Below are positions 1 to 9,999 of a stretch of DNA of 64,000 nucleotides, in pieces. This DNA comes from Paracoccaceae bacterium (GTDB lineage Bacteria; Pseudomonadota; Alphaproteobacteria; Rhodobacterales; Rhodobacteraceae), in NCBI GenBank assembly GCA_022823605.1, contig JAJEHS010000001.1, forward strand, positions 1-64,000, given 5' to 3'. Position 1 is the stretch's first letter. Every line of letters starts with the position of its first letter. Below the pieces are notes generated by a model that did no database searches, was not told where the DNA came from, and saw nothing but the letters and a program-made list of their open reading frames with translations. The translations under genes and the position numbers were made by a program.

Positions 1-249
1 CCGTGGAACGTTGGTTCATAACGATTGGTGAAGCAATGAGACGGCTTCGTGAACACCATCCTGAACTGGCAACAAGAATACCAGACATTTCAGACATTAT
101 TGATTTCAGAAATGTACTTGTTCATAATTATGATGATCTGGTCCACAATCACAGACGATCTACCCTTGTTATACAGAACAGTTTGCGATCTCATGAATGA
201 ACTGGATGCACCACGGCAGATACTTCCTTCAACCGGACCAAAAATTTAG
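1..249 (+). pseudogene. HepT-like (DUF86) toxin remnant, 5'-truncated and frameshifted
   Basis: The first reading frame, from base 3 on, carries the conserved end of HepT-like minimal-nucleotidyltransferase partner toxins: a GEAMRRL helix, then the R-x4-H-x-Y motif seen here as FRNVLVHNY at about 108-131. Directly after this the frame turns into unrelated sequence (HNHRRSTLV) and stops at about 200. The expected C-terminal helix (WSTITDDLPLLYRTVCDLMNEL) continues in another frame from about 143 to the stop at 249. A small deletion near 136-145 therefore broke the gene. The 5' part lies outside the window, and no MntA-like antitoxin is visible. The family call rests on motif recognition; a sequencing error could also explain the shift. 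Confidence 0.6.
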
Positions 250-813
250 GGGCTTATATACATATATGGACAAATCCGATTTGCCACCACGGCCCTGAAA
301 CAAAACCGCCTGTCATGTTGATTATCCCTCCGGGGACACCCGGTCACCAACCACACCAGGAAGTTCCACCCTGCCCCCATGACCATTGCAACCCATCGCC
401 AGATCATCTATCCCTGTGGCCATGCGGCCTGAATGCGGCCCGCACCATATTGGCCTCAGGGATAGGCGCAACAGCACATGGAGGAAATTTGGACGGGGAG
501 GTGGCCTTGCCGGTGAAGTGTGAAATGGATACGAGGGTTGACCTGTCAACTCAAGTATATAATTCCCATTTTTTTCTATCTGCCATCCAGCCCTGATAAC
601 CATTATATCGAAGGGAATGAATCATTCGAGTTTAACCGAGCTGATTCCCGATTGTATGAAATGCAGGGTAAAAATCGGAGATATTAAATTCAACCGAAAT
701 AATTGAAAACATTTCAGTAAGTTATAATGCAAATAACTTGTTTTCATTAATCTGGCACCAAGTTCTAGCTTGAAATGTGGCAGGATAGAAATTTCATTTG
801 TAAAATCGGGTTC
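250..813. other. Non-coding stretch, partly G+C-rich
   Basis: About 560 bases without a gene I can support. The part around 290-560 looks richer in G and C than its surroundings and keeps a 93-codon frame open on each strand (315-596 plus, 322-603 minus). Neither translation resembles a known family and both are rich in Pro, Arg and His, as chance frames in G+C-rich DNA are. It may be decayed sequence. Confidence 0.4.
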
Positions 814-838
814 AAAAAAAGGGCGGGAAAACCCGCCC
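814..838 (-). terminator. Rho-independent terminator of the porin gene
   Basis: Perfect 7-bp stem GGGCGGG/CCCGCCC with an AAAA loop at 821-838, followed on the minus strand by a run of seven T (A-tract 814-820 on the plus strand). It lies 26 bases past the porin stop and has the right polarity for that gene. Confidence 0.93.
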
Positions 839-863
839 TCTGCATTCGTTATACTTCTATGTA

Positions 864-1940
864 CTAGAAGGAAAAGGCAATTGCTGCTTCAAGCGTAGTG
901 GTATCCGTTGGGGTTTCGGATCTTGGATTGTCATCGCCTAATAAAGGGTCCATCAGGTTAGTGGGGCCTGTGATATCCTTCTTATCAATACCAGCGGTCA
1001 ACTTGGCACCACCACCGAGATCATAGGAAAAGTCAATCTCAATTAATTTGGTTTCTCTTTCCCCGTTGTAATCTGCAGGTGGAGTAGTTATAGGAGTTAG
1101 ATTTGCTTCGTGGGTAGCCATTGTTTCAATCTTTTCTACCGAATAGCCGACTGAAAATGTGGCACCCTCGCCTGCTGACATGGATGCCTTGACACCCAAA
1201 CCACTGCCCTCGTGTGTACCTTTTAATGGACTTGCGTATTGTACATCAGCAGCACCATAAACCGGTTGAATATCCTGCATCTTCAATTCGGATTTTGACC
1301 AGTAGACAAAAGTGCTTACACCGGAAAGGTCGGTACCAACGCCAATGGCGAGTCCACTCTCGGAATCCATGCCAACCCCGACACTGATCGTGTTGATCGA
1401 ATGGCTGACACCCACCGACCAGTCATTTTCTGCATCACCGGTTGCCTCGGGGTCAGCGGCTGAAATCCTGTAGCTGGTATCTCCGAAGGCTCCCGACAGG
1501 GCCATGGATACATCACCCTCACCACCGAAGTGGTCATCGGCAACACCAAAGCCGCCGGCCAGGTCAATACCCGGATCATTGCCACCGAACTGCAGCTTCC
1601 AGGAACCGTCGCCCCCGCCAACAAATACGTAGGAACCCTTGACAACGGGCATGTCCTCTTCCCCGGTATCATCCCTGATGGACATCCCTGCACCGAACAT
1701 CAGGCCACCATCGGTCGTTCCCGTGGAATCAAACGTCACCTTGTAAGCTCGGACCAGCTGGAAATCCTCTGTCGTTTCATCGCCGTCATCAACGTTCTTG
1801 ATGCCGATCTTGCCCGACCCTCCCACTGCTACGGAAGGTGCCTTTTCCATCATCGCTTCATCCATGGCACCCTCCTCCATTGCGAATACCATGCTACCGG
1901 AGAGCGCAAGGGCTGAAGCGAATACGATAAGTTTTCTCAT
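864..1940 (-). CDS. Gram-negative outer-membrane porin (Porin_4-like)
   Basis: 358 residues. A signal peptide (positively charged MRK, hydrophobic core, VFA cleavage-like site at about residue 20) is followed by an acidic linker and a body of alternating polar/hydrophobic strands rich in Gly, Asp and Ser, ending in Phe (AIAFSF). The C-terminal aromatic residue is the usual outer-membrane assembly signal, and length and composition fit alphaproteobacterial trimeric general porins. It should allow passive diffusion of small hydrophilic solutes, plausibly including the sugars handled by the importers downstream. It is a single-gene unit with its own terminator. The N-terminal acidic/Met-rich stretch (MEEGAMDEAMMEK) after the signal peptide is slightly unusual. 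Substrate selectivity cannot be read from the sequence. Confidence 0.85.
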   Translation of the reverse strand: MRKLIVFASALALSGSMVFAMEEGAMDEAMMEKAPSVAVGGSGKIGIKNVDDGDETTEDFQLVRAYKVTFDSTGTTDGGLMFGAGMSIRDDTGEEDMPVVKGSYVFVGGGDGSWKLQFGGNDPGIDLAGGFGVADDHFGGEGDVSMALSGAFGDTSYRISAADPEATGDAENDWSVGVSHSINTISVGVGMDSESGLAIGVGTDLSGVSTFVYWSKSELKMQDIQPVYGAADVQYASPLKGTHEGSGLGVKASMSAGEGATFSVGYSVEKIETMATHEANLTPITTPPADYNGERETKLIEIDFSYDLGGGAKLTAGIDKKDITGPTNLMDPLLGDDNPRSETPTDTTTLEAAIAFSF

Positions 1941-2710
1941 TATTACCTATCCCTTTATCGTTTATAAATTATATTACTGAATGGCAGAGTCATTTCTGCC
2001 GAGGCAACAATTAGGAATACTGGGAAAAGGGGGAAGTGGTAAGTTTTTTATTAATTTAAGTTGTTTCCTATTTACAACAGACATAATTCTAGGCTGTTTA
2101 TGTCACGTTGGATATTGACCGGAAACATTCTCGGTTTAGATCAATTTCCTCAAACTTTCCTGGATTATTGTTTGTTAAAATCCAACAAGGAAAACATCCT
2201 ATGACTACTGGTCAAACAATCTTTTTGACAATAAAAATCCTCTTGCAGAAACCATACTTCGAAAATTATCCATTCCCTTTTGCTTGAAGTAGCAATTGAG
2301 TCGATGATGGATTTCAATCTGCATCACCTGGATTTCCTTTTTGGCTTAAATCAAGAAAAGTGGTCTTGAAGTATTGACAAAACTAAAATGGATACGTTGG
2401 CTTGTTAATAAAGCAATAAATTTGAATCAAGCCACTGATATTTTTGATTTGTTCAGCGTCAAATCTTTCTTGAAGTAATGTCTAAATTAGCCATGGTCAA
2501 GGCCTTTTTTGTCCTGACAAACCTAATCATTCAGCCGCCCGAATAATCCCTGGTAATATAATTTATAAAGGATAATGCTTCTAATTTCGTGACATGCTGA
2601 TTGCTTTCAATATTATTTTGAATTGTTCAATGGCACAAAATCCAATATTTAACTAGACGTCTGTAGGTATTTCTTACACTCTTTTGAATTGTCGGATAAG
2701 GAACCCATCC
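1941..2710. other. Long A+T-rich intergenic region
   Basis: About 770 bases between the divergent porin and inositol-dehydrogenase-like genes. It must contain both promoters, but I see no open frame with family resemblance, no tRNA-like fold and no strong repeat. The A+T-rich stretch next to the porin start (about 1960-1980) is a plausible promoter area. Confidence 0.4.
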
Positions 2711-3718
2711 ATGATCAATGTTTCAGTAATAGGTTGCGGTCGTATAGGTCAAATGCATTGCAATAACATTCATCATAGCAGTTTGTTTAATTTGGTTTCT
2801 GTTTATGATGTCAATGAATCATCCGTTCGAAGTTTGAATTCGTCCCTGGGAGTTGATATTGCACCAGACCTGATATCTATCGAAAGCAATGACGAAATAA
2901 AGGCCGTAATAATTTCCTCATCAACCGAAACCCATTCGGATTTGATAGAACGCTTCACCTCTGTTGGAAAATTTGTTTTTTGTGAGAAGCCCCTAGATCT
3001 TGATCTAAACCGGGCCCGTAAATGCAGGGATCATGTTATTGCCCGGGGAGGAAAGGTTCAGCTTGGTTTCAACCGGAGGTTTGATCCAGGTCATTCGAGT
3101 ATGAAAAGGCTGATGGAAGCGGGTTTGATTGGTGAATTGCATCAGGTGATAATTACATCAAGGGATCCCGGATTGCCTCCCAAGGAATACCTCCTAGCTT
3201 CAGGTGGCATTTTCAAGGATATGACCATCCATGATTTTGATCTGGCCAGATATTTGCTTGGTGAAGAGCCCATCGAAGTTTTTGCAACTGGAGAAGCACT
3301 GGTTGATCCTCAATTAGGTCGGGAAATCAATGATTACGATACCACAATGGTCATCATGAAGACCGAAAGTGGTAAAATGGTTCATATCAATAATTCCCGA
3401 AGTGCCGTCTATGGTTATGATCAACGGGTTGAGGCTTTTGGATCAAAGGGAATGCTCATTTCCGGTAACAAAAGGGAAAATGAAGTACAGTTGTTTTCTG
3501 CCTCACATACCGAAAGTGGTTCACCCTATCAGAATTTCTTTATTGAAAGATACACTGAAGCATATCTACATCAATTTGAAGTATTCGCTGAATCCATCAA
3601 GAATGGAGGCGACTTTCCGGTTGGCATTGAGGATGGGTACCAAGCACTCTTGTTGGCAGAAACTGCCAACCGTTCACTTGCAGAAAACAGGCCAGTCCGG
3701 GTTTCCGAAATCGAGTAG
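2711..3718 (+). CDS. Gfo/Idh/MocA oxidoreductase, inositol 2-dehydrogenase-like
   Basis: 335 residues from the ATG at 2711, which has AAGGA eight bases upstream (2698-2702); an in-frame TTG at 2684 is less likely. The N-terminus has the Rossmann motif VIGCGRIGQMH, then the family lysine in CEKPLDLD (about residue 97), and in the C-terminal domain SRDPGLPP and DMTIHDFDLARYLLGEEP, which match the inositol 2-dehydrogenase (IolG) branch closely. IolG oxidises myo-inositol or related polyols to keto-inositols with NAD, in the cytoplasm. No other iol genes are nearby, so the true substrate may be a different polyol or sugar linked to the neighbouring glycosidases and importer. It stands alone on its strand, 19 bases from the end of the convergent dehydrogenase gene. 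Confidence 0.8.
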   Translation: MINVSVIGCGRIGQMHCNNIHHSSLFNLVSVYDVNESSVRSLNSSLGVDIAPDLISIESNDEIKAVIISSSTETHSDLIERFTSVGKFVFCEKPLDLDLNRARKCRDHVIARGGKVQLGFNRRFDPGHSSMKRLMEAGLIGELHQVIITSRDPGLPPKEYLLASGGIFKDMTIHDFDLARYLLGEEPIEVFATGEALVDPQLGREINDYDTTMVIMKTESGKMVHINNSRSAVYGYDQRVEAFGSKGMLISGNKRENEVQLFSASHTESGSPYQNFFIERYTEAYLHQFEVFAESIKNGGDFPVGIEDGYQALLLAETANRSLAENRPVRVSEIE

Positions 3719-3737
3719 TCCTATTGGGAATTGATAA

Positions 3738-4892
3738 TCAATTATCCCAATCCGGGACTTCCGTCCATCGGCCACCTTCCCTGGAAGATTCAACTTGTGA
3801 AAACACAACTTCTACCATGTGCAAACCATCCTCAAAGCTGGGGTAAGTCAATGCTGACTGATCCGGTGTTTTGCTTTCCTTACGGCAATTGATCACCTCT
3901 GCCAGATCTTTGTAGAGAGTTGAAAATGCCAGGGGCATGCCTTCGGGATGTCCAATTGTAACCCTGCTGGCACGGTTTGCTTCATCATAAAGGTAGGGTG
4001 CTCCCCGCTCCAGTATTTTTGTGGCTTCCTTCCCTTTTGTCCAATACAATTGATTTGGTTGTTCCTGTTGCCATCTCAAACCACCGAATTCCCCGAATAT
4101 CTGAATCGACAGCCCATGAATTCTGCCATATGCAAGTCCACTTACCCATTGTCTGCCAATGGTTCCATCCTGTAATCTGAAAGCGGTAAGGGAGTCATCC
4201 TCCAATTCTCTTCCGGGCACTCCAACCGCAAAATCGGAAGATACCCTTTTGACCTTTTGACCTGTTACAAAACAGGCTAAATGCATGGCATGACTGCCCA
4301 AATCAAGGGTAACCGCAGAAATGCCTGCTTTCTTGGGATCAAATCGCCACCCAATACGAGGATCATCCTGCCAATTTGATTCAGCCATGAAACCACCCGC
4401 GAACTGGGTGAACACCACTCTTGTTTTTCCTAAATCTCCCCGAAGTACCATTTCCCTCATTTGTCTGATCATCGGATAGCCGGTATAGCCAAAATTCACG
4501 GCACAAACCCGACCCAGTTTTTTTCCTAACTTGACCAGTTCCCTGGCTTCTTCAACGTTGATTGTCAGAGGCTTTTCACAGAAAACGTCAATACCTGCTT
4601 CCATGAAGGATTTACAAATTTCAAAATGGGTATCATTTGGAGTAGCTACGGTTACCAGTTCAATCCTGTCTGGCCTTGCCCTCTCTGATTGTAACATTTC
4701 CTGCCAATTGCCATAGGCACGATCAGGTAAAACACCCAGCCGAATACCAAACTCTTTTGCCTTTGCTGGATCAATATCCAGGGCACAGGCTACAAAATCA
4801 TATTTCTCTTCGACAGCAACCCCTGCCCTATGGGCAAAACCTATTTGACTGCCTTCACCACCACCAACAATTCCCCATCTAATTTTTTTCAT
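3738..4892 (-). CDS. Gfo/Idh/MocA family sugar dehydrogenase
   Basis: 384 residues. N-terminal Rossmann fold with GIVGGGEGSQIG, the nucleotide-contacting ATPNDTH segment, and the active-site lysine in FCEKPLT (about residue 108). The C-terminal alpha/beta domain carries DLGSHAMHLACF, equivalent to the substrate-binding His region of the family. This type commonly oxidises a hydroxyl of a glycoside or sugar with NAD(P) in the cytoplasm, and relatives occur beside ThuEFGK-like importers, as here. It is divergent from the 2-hydroxyacid dehydrogenase gene across 310 bases, so the two may share a regulatory region. The exact substrate is unknown; a 3-keto-glycoside pathway is possible but not shown by the sequence. 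Confidence 0.85.
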   Translation of the reverse strand: MKKIRWGIVGGGEGSQIGFAHRAGVAVEEKYDFVACALDIDPAKAKEFGIRLGVLPDRAYGNWQEMLQSERARPDRIELVTVATPNDTHFEICKSFMEAGIDVFCEKPLTINVEEARELVKLGKKLGRVCAVNFGYTGYPMIRQMREMVLRGDLGKTRVVFTQFAGGFMAESNWQDDPRIGWRFDPKKAGISAVTLDLGSHAMHLACFVTGQKVKRVSSDFAVGVPGRELEDDSLTAFRLQDGTIGRQWVSGLAYGRIHGLSIQIFGEFGGLRWQQEQPNQLYWTKGKEATKILERGAPYLYDEANRASRVTIGHPEGMPLAFSTLYKDLAEVINCRKESKTPDQSALTYPSFEDGLHMVEVVFSQVESSREGGRWTEVPDWDN

Positions 4893-5202
4893 GTTTATCC
4901 TTTTCCAGTTTCAGTTCGAAATGCCATCATTTATACAACAGTCGGATGTATTCAATAAAGATAATTGAACGACCAATATTTCCGGTTTACCTGATAGAAT
5001 GCTTTACTCATCCATACTTGTTTTGAAAGCCAGAATTTTAGAACCAATCTTACCAACGTTGTAAAAATTTAATCCCCGGGTACGTTCTTCCCAAATGAGA
5101 AAACTGGAAATAATTGAATAATAAATTACATTCGAGTTTGATTGAAAATCCGCATTGTTTTGGGTTTGTCAAAATTAATCCCTAGACTCGGGAAAAACCA
5201 GA
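4893..5202. other. Divergent promoter region
   Basis: 310 A+T-rich bases between the start codons of two divergent dehydrogenase genes. Both promoters must lie here. I see no clear operator palindrome and no small gene. Confidence 0.4.
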
Positions 5203-6156
5203 ATGTATAAAATCTTAGTTATTGAACCTCTACACCCGGAAGCATTGCAACTTATTGATGCCAGAAACGATGTAAGCTATCAGCTTGTTACTGACGTATC
5301 GGAAGAAAATATCCTGGCCCATATCGAGGATGCAGATGCCCTGACTATAAGGGTTTCTACCCTGCCCGTAAAAGCACTGCAAAAAGGAAAGAAACTCAAG
5401 GTAGTCTCGCGACATGGTGTTGGCTATGACAATATCCCCCTTGATGAGTGTAATCGTTTGGGTATCCCCTTGGCATTGGTGGGTTCTGTGAACTCGATTG
5501 CCGTTTCCGAGCAGACAATTTTCCTGATGATGGCAGCTGCCAAATTAGGTGCAATATTCAATCAGGGGGTAAAGATCGGTAATTTCGGCATAAGGAGCAA
5601 ATACAGGCCCATGGAACTGAATGAAAAAAAACTCCTGATCGTGGGCTTTGGGAAAATAGGCCGGGAAGTGGCAAAACGGGCGCAGGCATTAGGGATGGAT
5701 ATTTTGGTTTATGATCCCTACCAAAAACCTGATGAAAACGATTTGAAAGTATTACCATCGTTGGAAGAGGGTTTGGAGATTGCAGATGTGATTACACTCC
5801 ACTTGCCCCTGACACCGGAAACCAAATATTTGATAGGAAGGAAAGAATTGGCCATACTTAAAGACAAGGCCATTCTGGTGAATACAAGCCGAGGTGGAAT
5901 TATTGATGAAAACGCCCTTCATGAAACTCTATGTACGGGTAAATTGCACGGGGTTGGATTGGATGTATTTGAAGAGGAACCCGTTCATCCAGATAATCCG
6001 ATATTGTCACATGACAGGGTTATTGTAAGTCCGCATTCCTCGGCCCTGACAGATGATACCTTAAAAGCCATGGGGATGATGACAGTTCAGAATGCACTGA
6101 ATGCAATTGATGGATGTCTTGATCCGGCCCTGGTGGTAAACCCGGATGTCTTGTAA
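5203..6156 (+). CDS. D-isomer-specific 2-hydroxyacid dehydrogenase
   Basis: 317 residues, the usual length for this family. The substrate domain holds SRHGVGYDN; the NAD domain begins at about residue 145 with LLIVGFGKIGREVAKRA (GxGxxG). The catalytic triad is visible: Arg in NTSRGGIID (about 230), Glu in VFEEEPVHPDNP (about 260) and His in SPHSSALT (about 278). It resembles the phosphoglycerate-dehydrogenase-like branch without the ACT domain, so it probably reduces or oxidises a 2-keto/2-hydroxy acid from sugar breakdown rather than making serine. It is followed 44 bases later by the GH4 gene on the same strand, suggesting one operon. Confidence 0.88.
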   Translation: MYKILVIEPLHPEALQLIDARNDVSYQLVTDVSEENILAHIEDADALTIRVSTLPVKALQKGKKLKVVSRHGVGYDNIPLDECNRLGIPLALVGSVNSIAVSEQTIFLMMAAAKLGAIFNQGVKIGNFGIRSKYRPMELNEKKLLIVGFGKIGREVAKRAQALGMDILVYDPYQKPDENDLKVLPSLEEGLEIADVITLHLPLTPETKYLIGRKELAILKDKAILVNTSRGGIIDENALHETLCTGKLHGVGLDVFEEEPVHPDNPILSHDRVIVSPHSSALTDDTLKAMGMMTVQNALNAIDGCLDPALVVNPDVL

Positions 6157-6200
6157 AAATGAATTTCTGGTCAAATCCATTATTTGAGGTACCCTGAATT

Positions 6201-7553
6201 ATGGCCAATTTACCAAAAATAGCCTTCATCGGGGCTGGTTCGACCGTCTTTCTGAAAAACCTCATTGGTGATGTTTTGATGAGGGAAGAGTTGCAAAATG
6301 CCCATATTGCATTGATGGATATTGATCCCTCCAGATTGGATGATGCCTACCATCTCACCGGTAAGATAATTTCAACCTTGGACGTTTCAGCTTCGGTTTC
6401 CAAACATCTGGATCAACGGGAAGCCCTTGATGGAGCGGATTTCGTTATTGTTGCCTTTCAAATAGGTGGGTATGAACCCTGTACGGTCAATGATTTTGAA
6501 ATTCCCAGGAAATACGGGCTAAGGCAAACCATAGGGGATACTCTGGGTATCGGTGGAATTATGAGGGGCATCAGGACGGTTCCCCACTTGTTGGGTATCT
6601 GCAAGGACATGACGGAATTATGTCCTGAGGCGATCATGCTACAATATGTCAATCCGATGGTAATCAATTGTTGGGCTCTTTCTGTACTCTATCCCAAAAT
6701 CAGCGTTGTTGGATTGTGCCATTCCGTACAATGGACGGTCAAGGAACTGGCCAACGATCTGGACATACCCATTGATTCCATCAGCTATCAATGTGCTGGA
6801 ATTAATCATATGGCCTTCTTCCTTCGATTTGAACAAATCCTCAAGGATGGCTCGTACAAGGATCTTTATCCCTCACTAGTGTCAGGTTTCAAAAAGGGGA
6901 TAATACCCAAACCCAATTCGTTGAATCCCCGCTGCCCCAATATCATTCGTTATGAAATGTTGAAACGACTTGGATATTTTGTAACCGAAAGTTCTGAGCA
7001 TTTTGCCGAGTATGTCCCCTGGTTTATCAAAAATGGCAGATCTGATCTTATTGAGAAATTTCATATCCCTCTAGATGAATATCTGGTCAGATGTGAGGAA
7101 CAAATAGATGAATGGCAAGCTCAATCGGAATCCTATCGAGACAACAGCCCCATGGAACTCAACCCCAGTCATGAATATGCCTCCGACATAATAAATTCTG
7201 TATGGGGTGGTGCACCTTCGATAATTTATGGAAATGTTCCCAATAACAACCTGATTTCCAATTTACCTGATGATTGTGTGGTGGAGGTTCCCTGCTTGAT
7301 TGACCGAAATGGTATACAACCGGAGCAAATCGGAATGATCCCCACACACCTTGCCACCCTGATGAAATCCAACATCAATGTTCAGGAATTGACGGTCAAG
7401 GCCATCGTCGAAGAGAATCGGGAAGACATATTTTATGCAGCCATGATGGACCCTCACACTGCGGCTGAACTTGATCTGCAACAAATCTGGGACATGGTGA
7501 ATGAATTGCTCGAAGTTCATGGTGAGTGGGTACCCGAATGGGCCAGGAGTTAG
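6201..7553 (+). CDS. Glycoside hydrolase family 4, alpha-galactosidase-like
   Basis: 450 residues. The N-terminal NAD-binding fold is seen in KIAFIGAGSTVF, and the family-4 metal ligands are present: Cys in VGLCHSVQ (about residue 172) and His in CAGINHMAFF (about 202). GH4 enzymes cleave glycosides by NAD-dependent oxidation at C3 followed by beta-elimination, with a divalent metal. The MNPM-like segment (YVNPMVIN) and the CHS motif fit the MelA/alpha-galactosidase and alpha-glucuronidase branch. The gene sits between the 2-hydroxyacid dehydrogenase and a GH2 gene and precedes a sugar importer, consistent with intracellular hydrolysis of an imported oligosaccharide. The precise glycosidic bond is uncertain. 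Confidence 0.88.
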   Translation: MANLPKIAFIGAGSTVFLKNLIGDVLMREELQNAHIALMDIDPSRLDDAYHLTGKIISTLDVSASVSKHLDQREALDGADFVIVAFQIGGYEPCTVNDFEIPRKYGLRQTIGDTLGIGGIMRGIRTVPHLLGICKDMTELCPEAIMLQYVNPMVINCWALSVLYPKISVVGLCHSVQWTVKELANDLDIPIDSISYQCAGINHMAFFLRFEQILKDGSYKDLYPSLVSGFKKGIIPKPNSLNPRCPNIIRYEMLKRLGYFVTESSEHFAEYVPWFIKNGRSDLIEKFHIPLDEYLVRCEEQIDEWQAQSESYRDNSPMELNPSHEYASDIINSVWGGAPSIIYGNVPNNNLISNLPDDCVVEVPCLIDRNGIQPEQIGMIPTHLATLMKSNINVQELTVKAIVEENREDIFYAAMMDPHTAAELDLQQIWDMVNELLEVHGEWVPEWARS

Positions 7554-7752
7554 ATATCAATACGCGAAAAAATACAGTGTATAATCCACGGATAGTAATC
7601 GTAGGCGATCGCAATGCTGGTTGGATGGCCACCCGGCATTTTGGAAAAAACATTTTATAAATTGGGGAATGCCATGGGTCCTTTTTGGAGTAATCAAATC
7701 CGTAATCATTTTTGGTTAGGATTCAAATTGTAACCTTAAGCCGAATGAAATT

Positions 7753-9999
7753 ATGAGAGAAATACATCCATTTAATGACAATTGGCACTTTTGGACTGAT
7801 TTCGAATCTGATTTGATCTACAATCCTGGGCAGGGCCAGAGCGTTAGGTTACCCCACAATGCAGCAGATTTGCCCTACAACTATTTCGATGAAACATCTT
7901 GGCATCAATCCTATTGCTATCAAAAGATCTTTGCCTATGACGGCAAGTACGACCATCAGGTCAATACCATTTTGTTTGAAGGTGTCATGGCCAATACCAA
8001 GGTATACCTGAACGGACATCACCTTCTCACTCATACTGATGGATACACCCCTTTTGAAGCAAGTATCAATTCCTACCTGAAGGTTGGAGACAATCTGCTT
8101 ACGGTGGTTTTGGATGGCAGCGAAAACCCTGAAATTCCCCCATTTGGTGGATTGATTGATTATTTGACCTATGCCGGAATCTATCGAGATGTCTGGTTCA
8201 AATCCGTTCCCAAGGTTTCAATCGGCGAGGTAAAGGCAGAGCCCCAGAATGTACTCGAGGAGCAAAAATCACTCAGGATTTGGTGCAGATTGAACGGCAC
8301 AGACAATTGTGGTTCGAAAATTGAAATGACCCACATTCTACGGGATAGTGAAGGGCATGTTGTTGCTGAAACAAACTCGGAGGTATCTGGAGAGGAAAGT
8401 ACCATTCAATTGGTCGGATTGAAGAAAATCAGTTTATGGGATGTCGAGAATCCAAACCTGTATGAATTGACCACAAGCATTTCAGTCGATTCTCACGAGG
8501 ATACCGTTAAAACCAATATAGGTTTTCGTACGGCAGAATTTACATCCAAGGGCTTTATGTTGAACGGCAAACCGTTGAAAATCCTTGGTCTGAATCGCCA
8601 TCAGGCCTATCCCTATGAAGGTTATGCCATGGGACGCCGGGCTCAGGAAAAGGATGCCGAAATTTTAAAATTTGACCTGGGTTGCAATCTGGTCCGGACA
8701 TCCCATTACCCACAATCCCCCTGGTTCCTTGATCATTGTGATCGAATTGGTTTGCTGGTATTTGAGGAAATCCCAGGATGGCAGCATATTGGTGGCACCC
8801 AATGGAAACAAAGAACCATCGAGAATGTCGAAAAAATGATCAGGCGTGACTGGAATCATCCTTCAATAATCCTGTGGGGCGTGCGGATCAATGAATCTCA
8901 AGATGACCATGATTTTTATTTGGAAACAAATTCCTTATCCAGAAAACTGGATTCAACCCGACAAACCGGGGGCGTGAGATACATTACCGACAGTGAATTC
9001 CTGGAAGATGTCTATACGATGAACGACTTTATTCAAGGCATGGAGGAACTTCCCGGTGTTAATCATCCCCAAATCCCCCTTAGAAAGCAGCGAGATGTTA
9101 CCGGATTGAACAGGTCCGTACCCTATCTAGTTACCGAATTCAACGGCCATACCTTTCCAACCAAAAGAACCGATCACGAACAACGTCAGGCAGAACATGT
9201 AACGCGATACCTGAATATCCTCGACAAGGCCTATGGAGATGATGAAATCTCAGGTTGCATCGGATGGTGTTTTGCGGATTACAATACCCACAAGGATTTT
9301 GGTGCAGGTGACCGGATTTGTCATCATGGTGTCATGGATATGTTCAGAAATCCCAAATTTGCCTCTTATGCTTACACCAGTCAAAAATCACCACAGTTAC
9401 AAGCAGTATTGAAACCGGTTACGTATTGGGCAAGAGGAGAACGTAACATTGGAGGAGTTCTGCCTTTGATTATTCTTACCAATTGCGATTACGTTGAGTT
9501 GCGATACGGTTCTGACCTTTCCACCATTGAATACCCCAACAGGGAACGTTTTCCCAATCTACCCCATCCCCCCGTTATCTTTGACCACAAATCCTTTGGC
9601 GAAGAGGAAATGGGACACTGGAAAAAGGAATGGGAGAATGTAACCTTCAAAGGATATGTTGGAGATGAAGAGGTAATCTCCTACTCAATGGTTGGCAACC
9701 CGGTTGCTGACAGAATGGAAGTTGTTCCTGACTGGAGATGGTTGAAGTCCGAGGAAAACGATGAAACCCGTATAGTTGTCAAGGCACTGGATCAAATCGG
9801 AAATACCTTGCCACATTTTGATGATCCCTTGTCTATATCGGTTTCGGAAAATGGTCAGTTGATTGGTCCGGACATGATCAATTTTCGGGGTGGCATAGCT
9901 ACCTTCTGGGTAAGGTCCACCAACAAGAAGGGGCAATTCAAGATTAATTTAAAAACCCCAAGATTTTCCAATGCATCATGTCTGTTACATGTAATTTAA
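7753..9999 (+). CDS. Glycoside hydrolase family 2 (beta-galactosidase/beta-glucuronidase type)
   Basis: 748 residues without a signal peptide, so probably cytoplasmic. Order: jelly-roll sugar-binding domain (about 1-165, with YAGIYRDVWF), immunoglobulin-like domain (about 170-265), then the TIM barrel starting at LKILGLNRHQAYP. The acid/base Glu lies in WGVRINES (about residue 381) and the nucleophile Glu in VTEFNGH (about 462); SHYPQSPWFLDHCD and IPGWQ are also typical. The remainder is a beta-rich C-terminal extension. The acid/base region reads VRINES where the usual pattern is V-x-N-E, a one-residue insertion worth noting. It belongs with the GH4 gene upstream and the importer downstream. 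The sugar specificity cannot be decided. Confidence 0.88.
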   Translation: MREIHPFNDNWHFWTDFESDLIYNPGQGQSVRLPHNAADLPYNYFDETSWHQSYCYQKIFAYDGKYDHQVNTILFEGVMANTKVYLNGHHLLTHTDGYTPFEASINSYLKVGDNLLTVVLDGSENPEIPPFGGLIDYLTYAGIYRDVWFKSVPKVSIGEVKAEPQNVLEEQKSLRIWCRLNGTDNCGSKIEMTHILRDSEGHVVAETNSEVSGEESTIQLVGLKKISLWDVENPNLYELTTSISVDSHEDTVKTNIGFRTAEFTSKGFMLNGKPLKILGLNRHQAYPYEGYAMGRRAQEKDAEILKFDLGCNLVRTSHYPQSPWFLDHCDRIGLLVFEEIPGWQHIGGTQWKQRTIENVEKMIRRDWNHPSIILWGVRINESQDDHDFYLETNSLSRKLDSTRQTGGVRYITDSEFLEDVYTMNDFIQGMEELPGVNHPQIPLRKQRDVTGLNRSVPYLVTEFNGHTFPTKRTDHEQRQAEHVTRYLNILDKAYGDDEISGCIGWCFADYNTHKDFGAGDRICHHGVMDMFRNPKFASYAYTSQKSPQLQAVLKPVTYWARGERNIGGVLPLIILTNCDYVELRYGSDLSTIEYPNRERFPNLPHPPVIFDHKSFGEEEMGHWKKEWENVTFKGYVGDEEVISYSMVGNPVADRMEVVPDWRWLKSEENDETRIVVKALDQIGNTLPHFDDPLSISVSENGQLIGPDMINFRGGIATFWVRSTNKKGQFKINLKTPRFSNASCLLHVI

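Noticed and set aside
315-603. Overlapping open frames on both strands in G+C-rich DNA, possible small genes
   Set aside because: Composition is biased to Pro, Arg and His, no family resemblance, no ribosome-binding site, and two opposite frames cannot both be real.
1316-1980. Several frames of 60-128 codons inside and opposite the porin gene
   Set aside because: They are shadows of the porin coding sequence in other frames.
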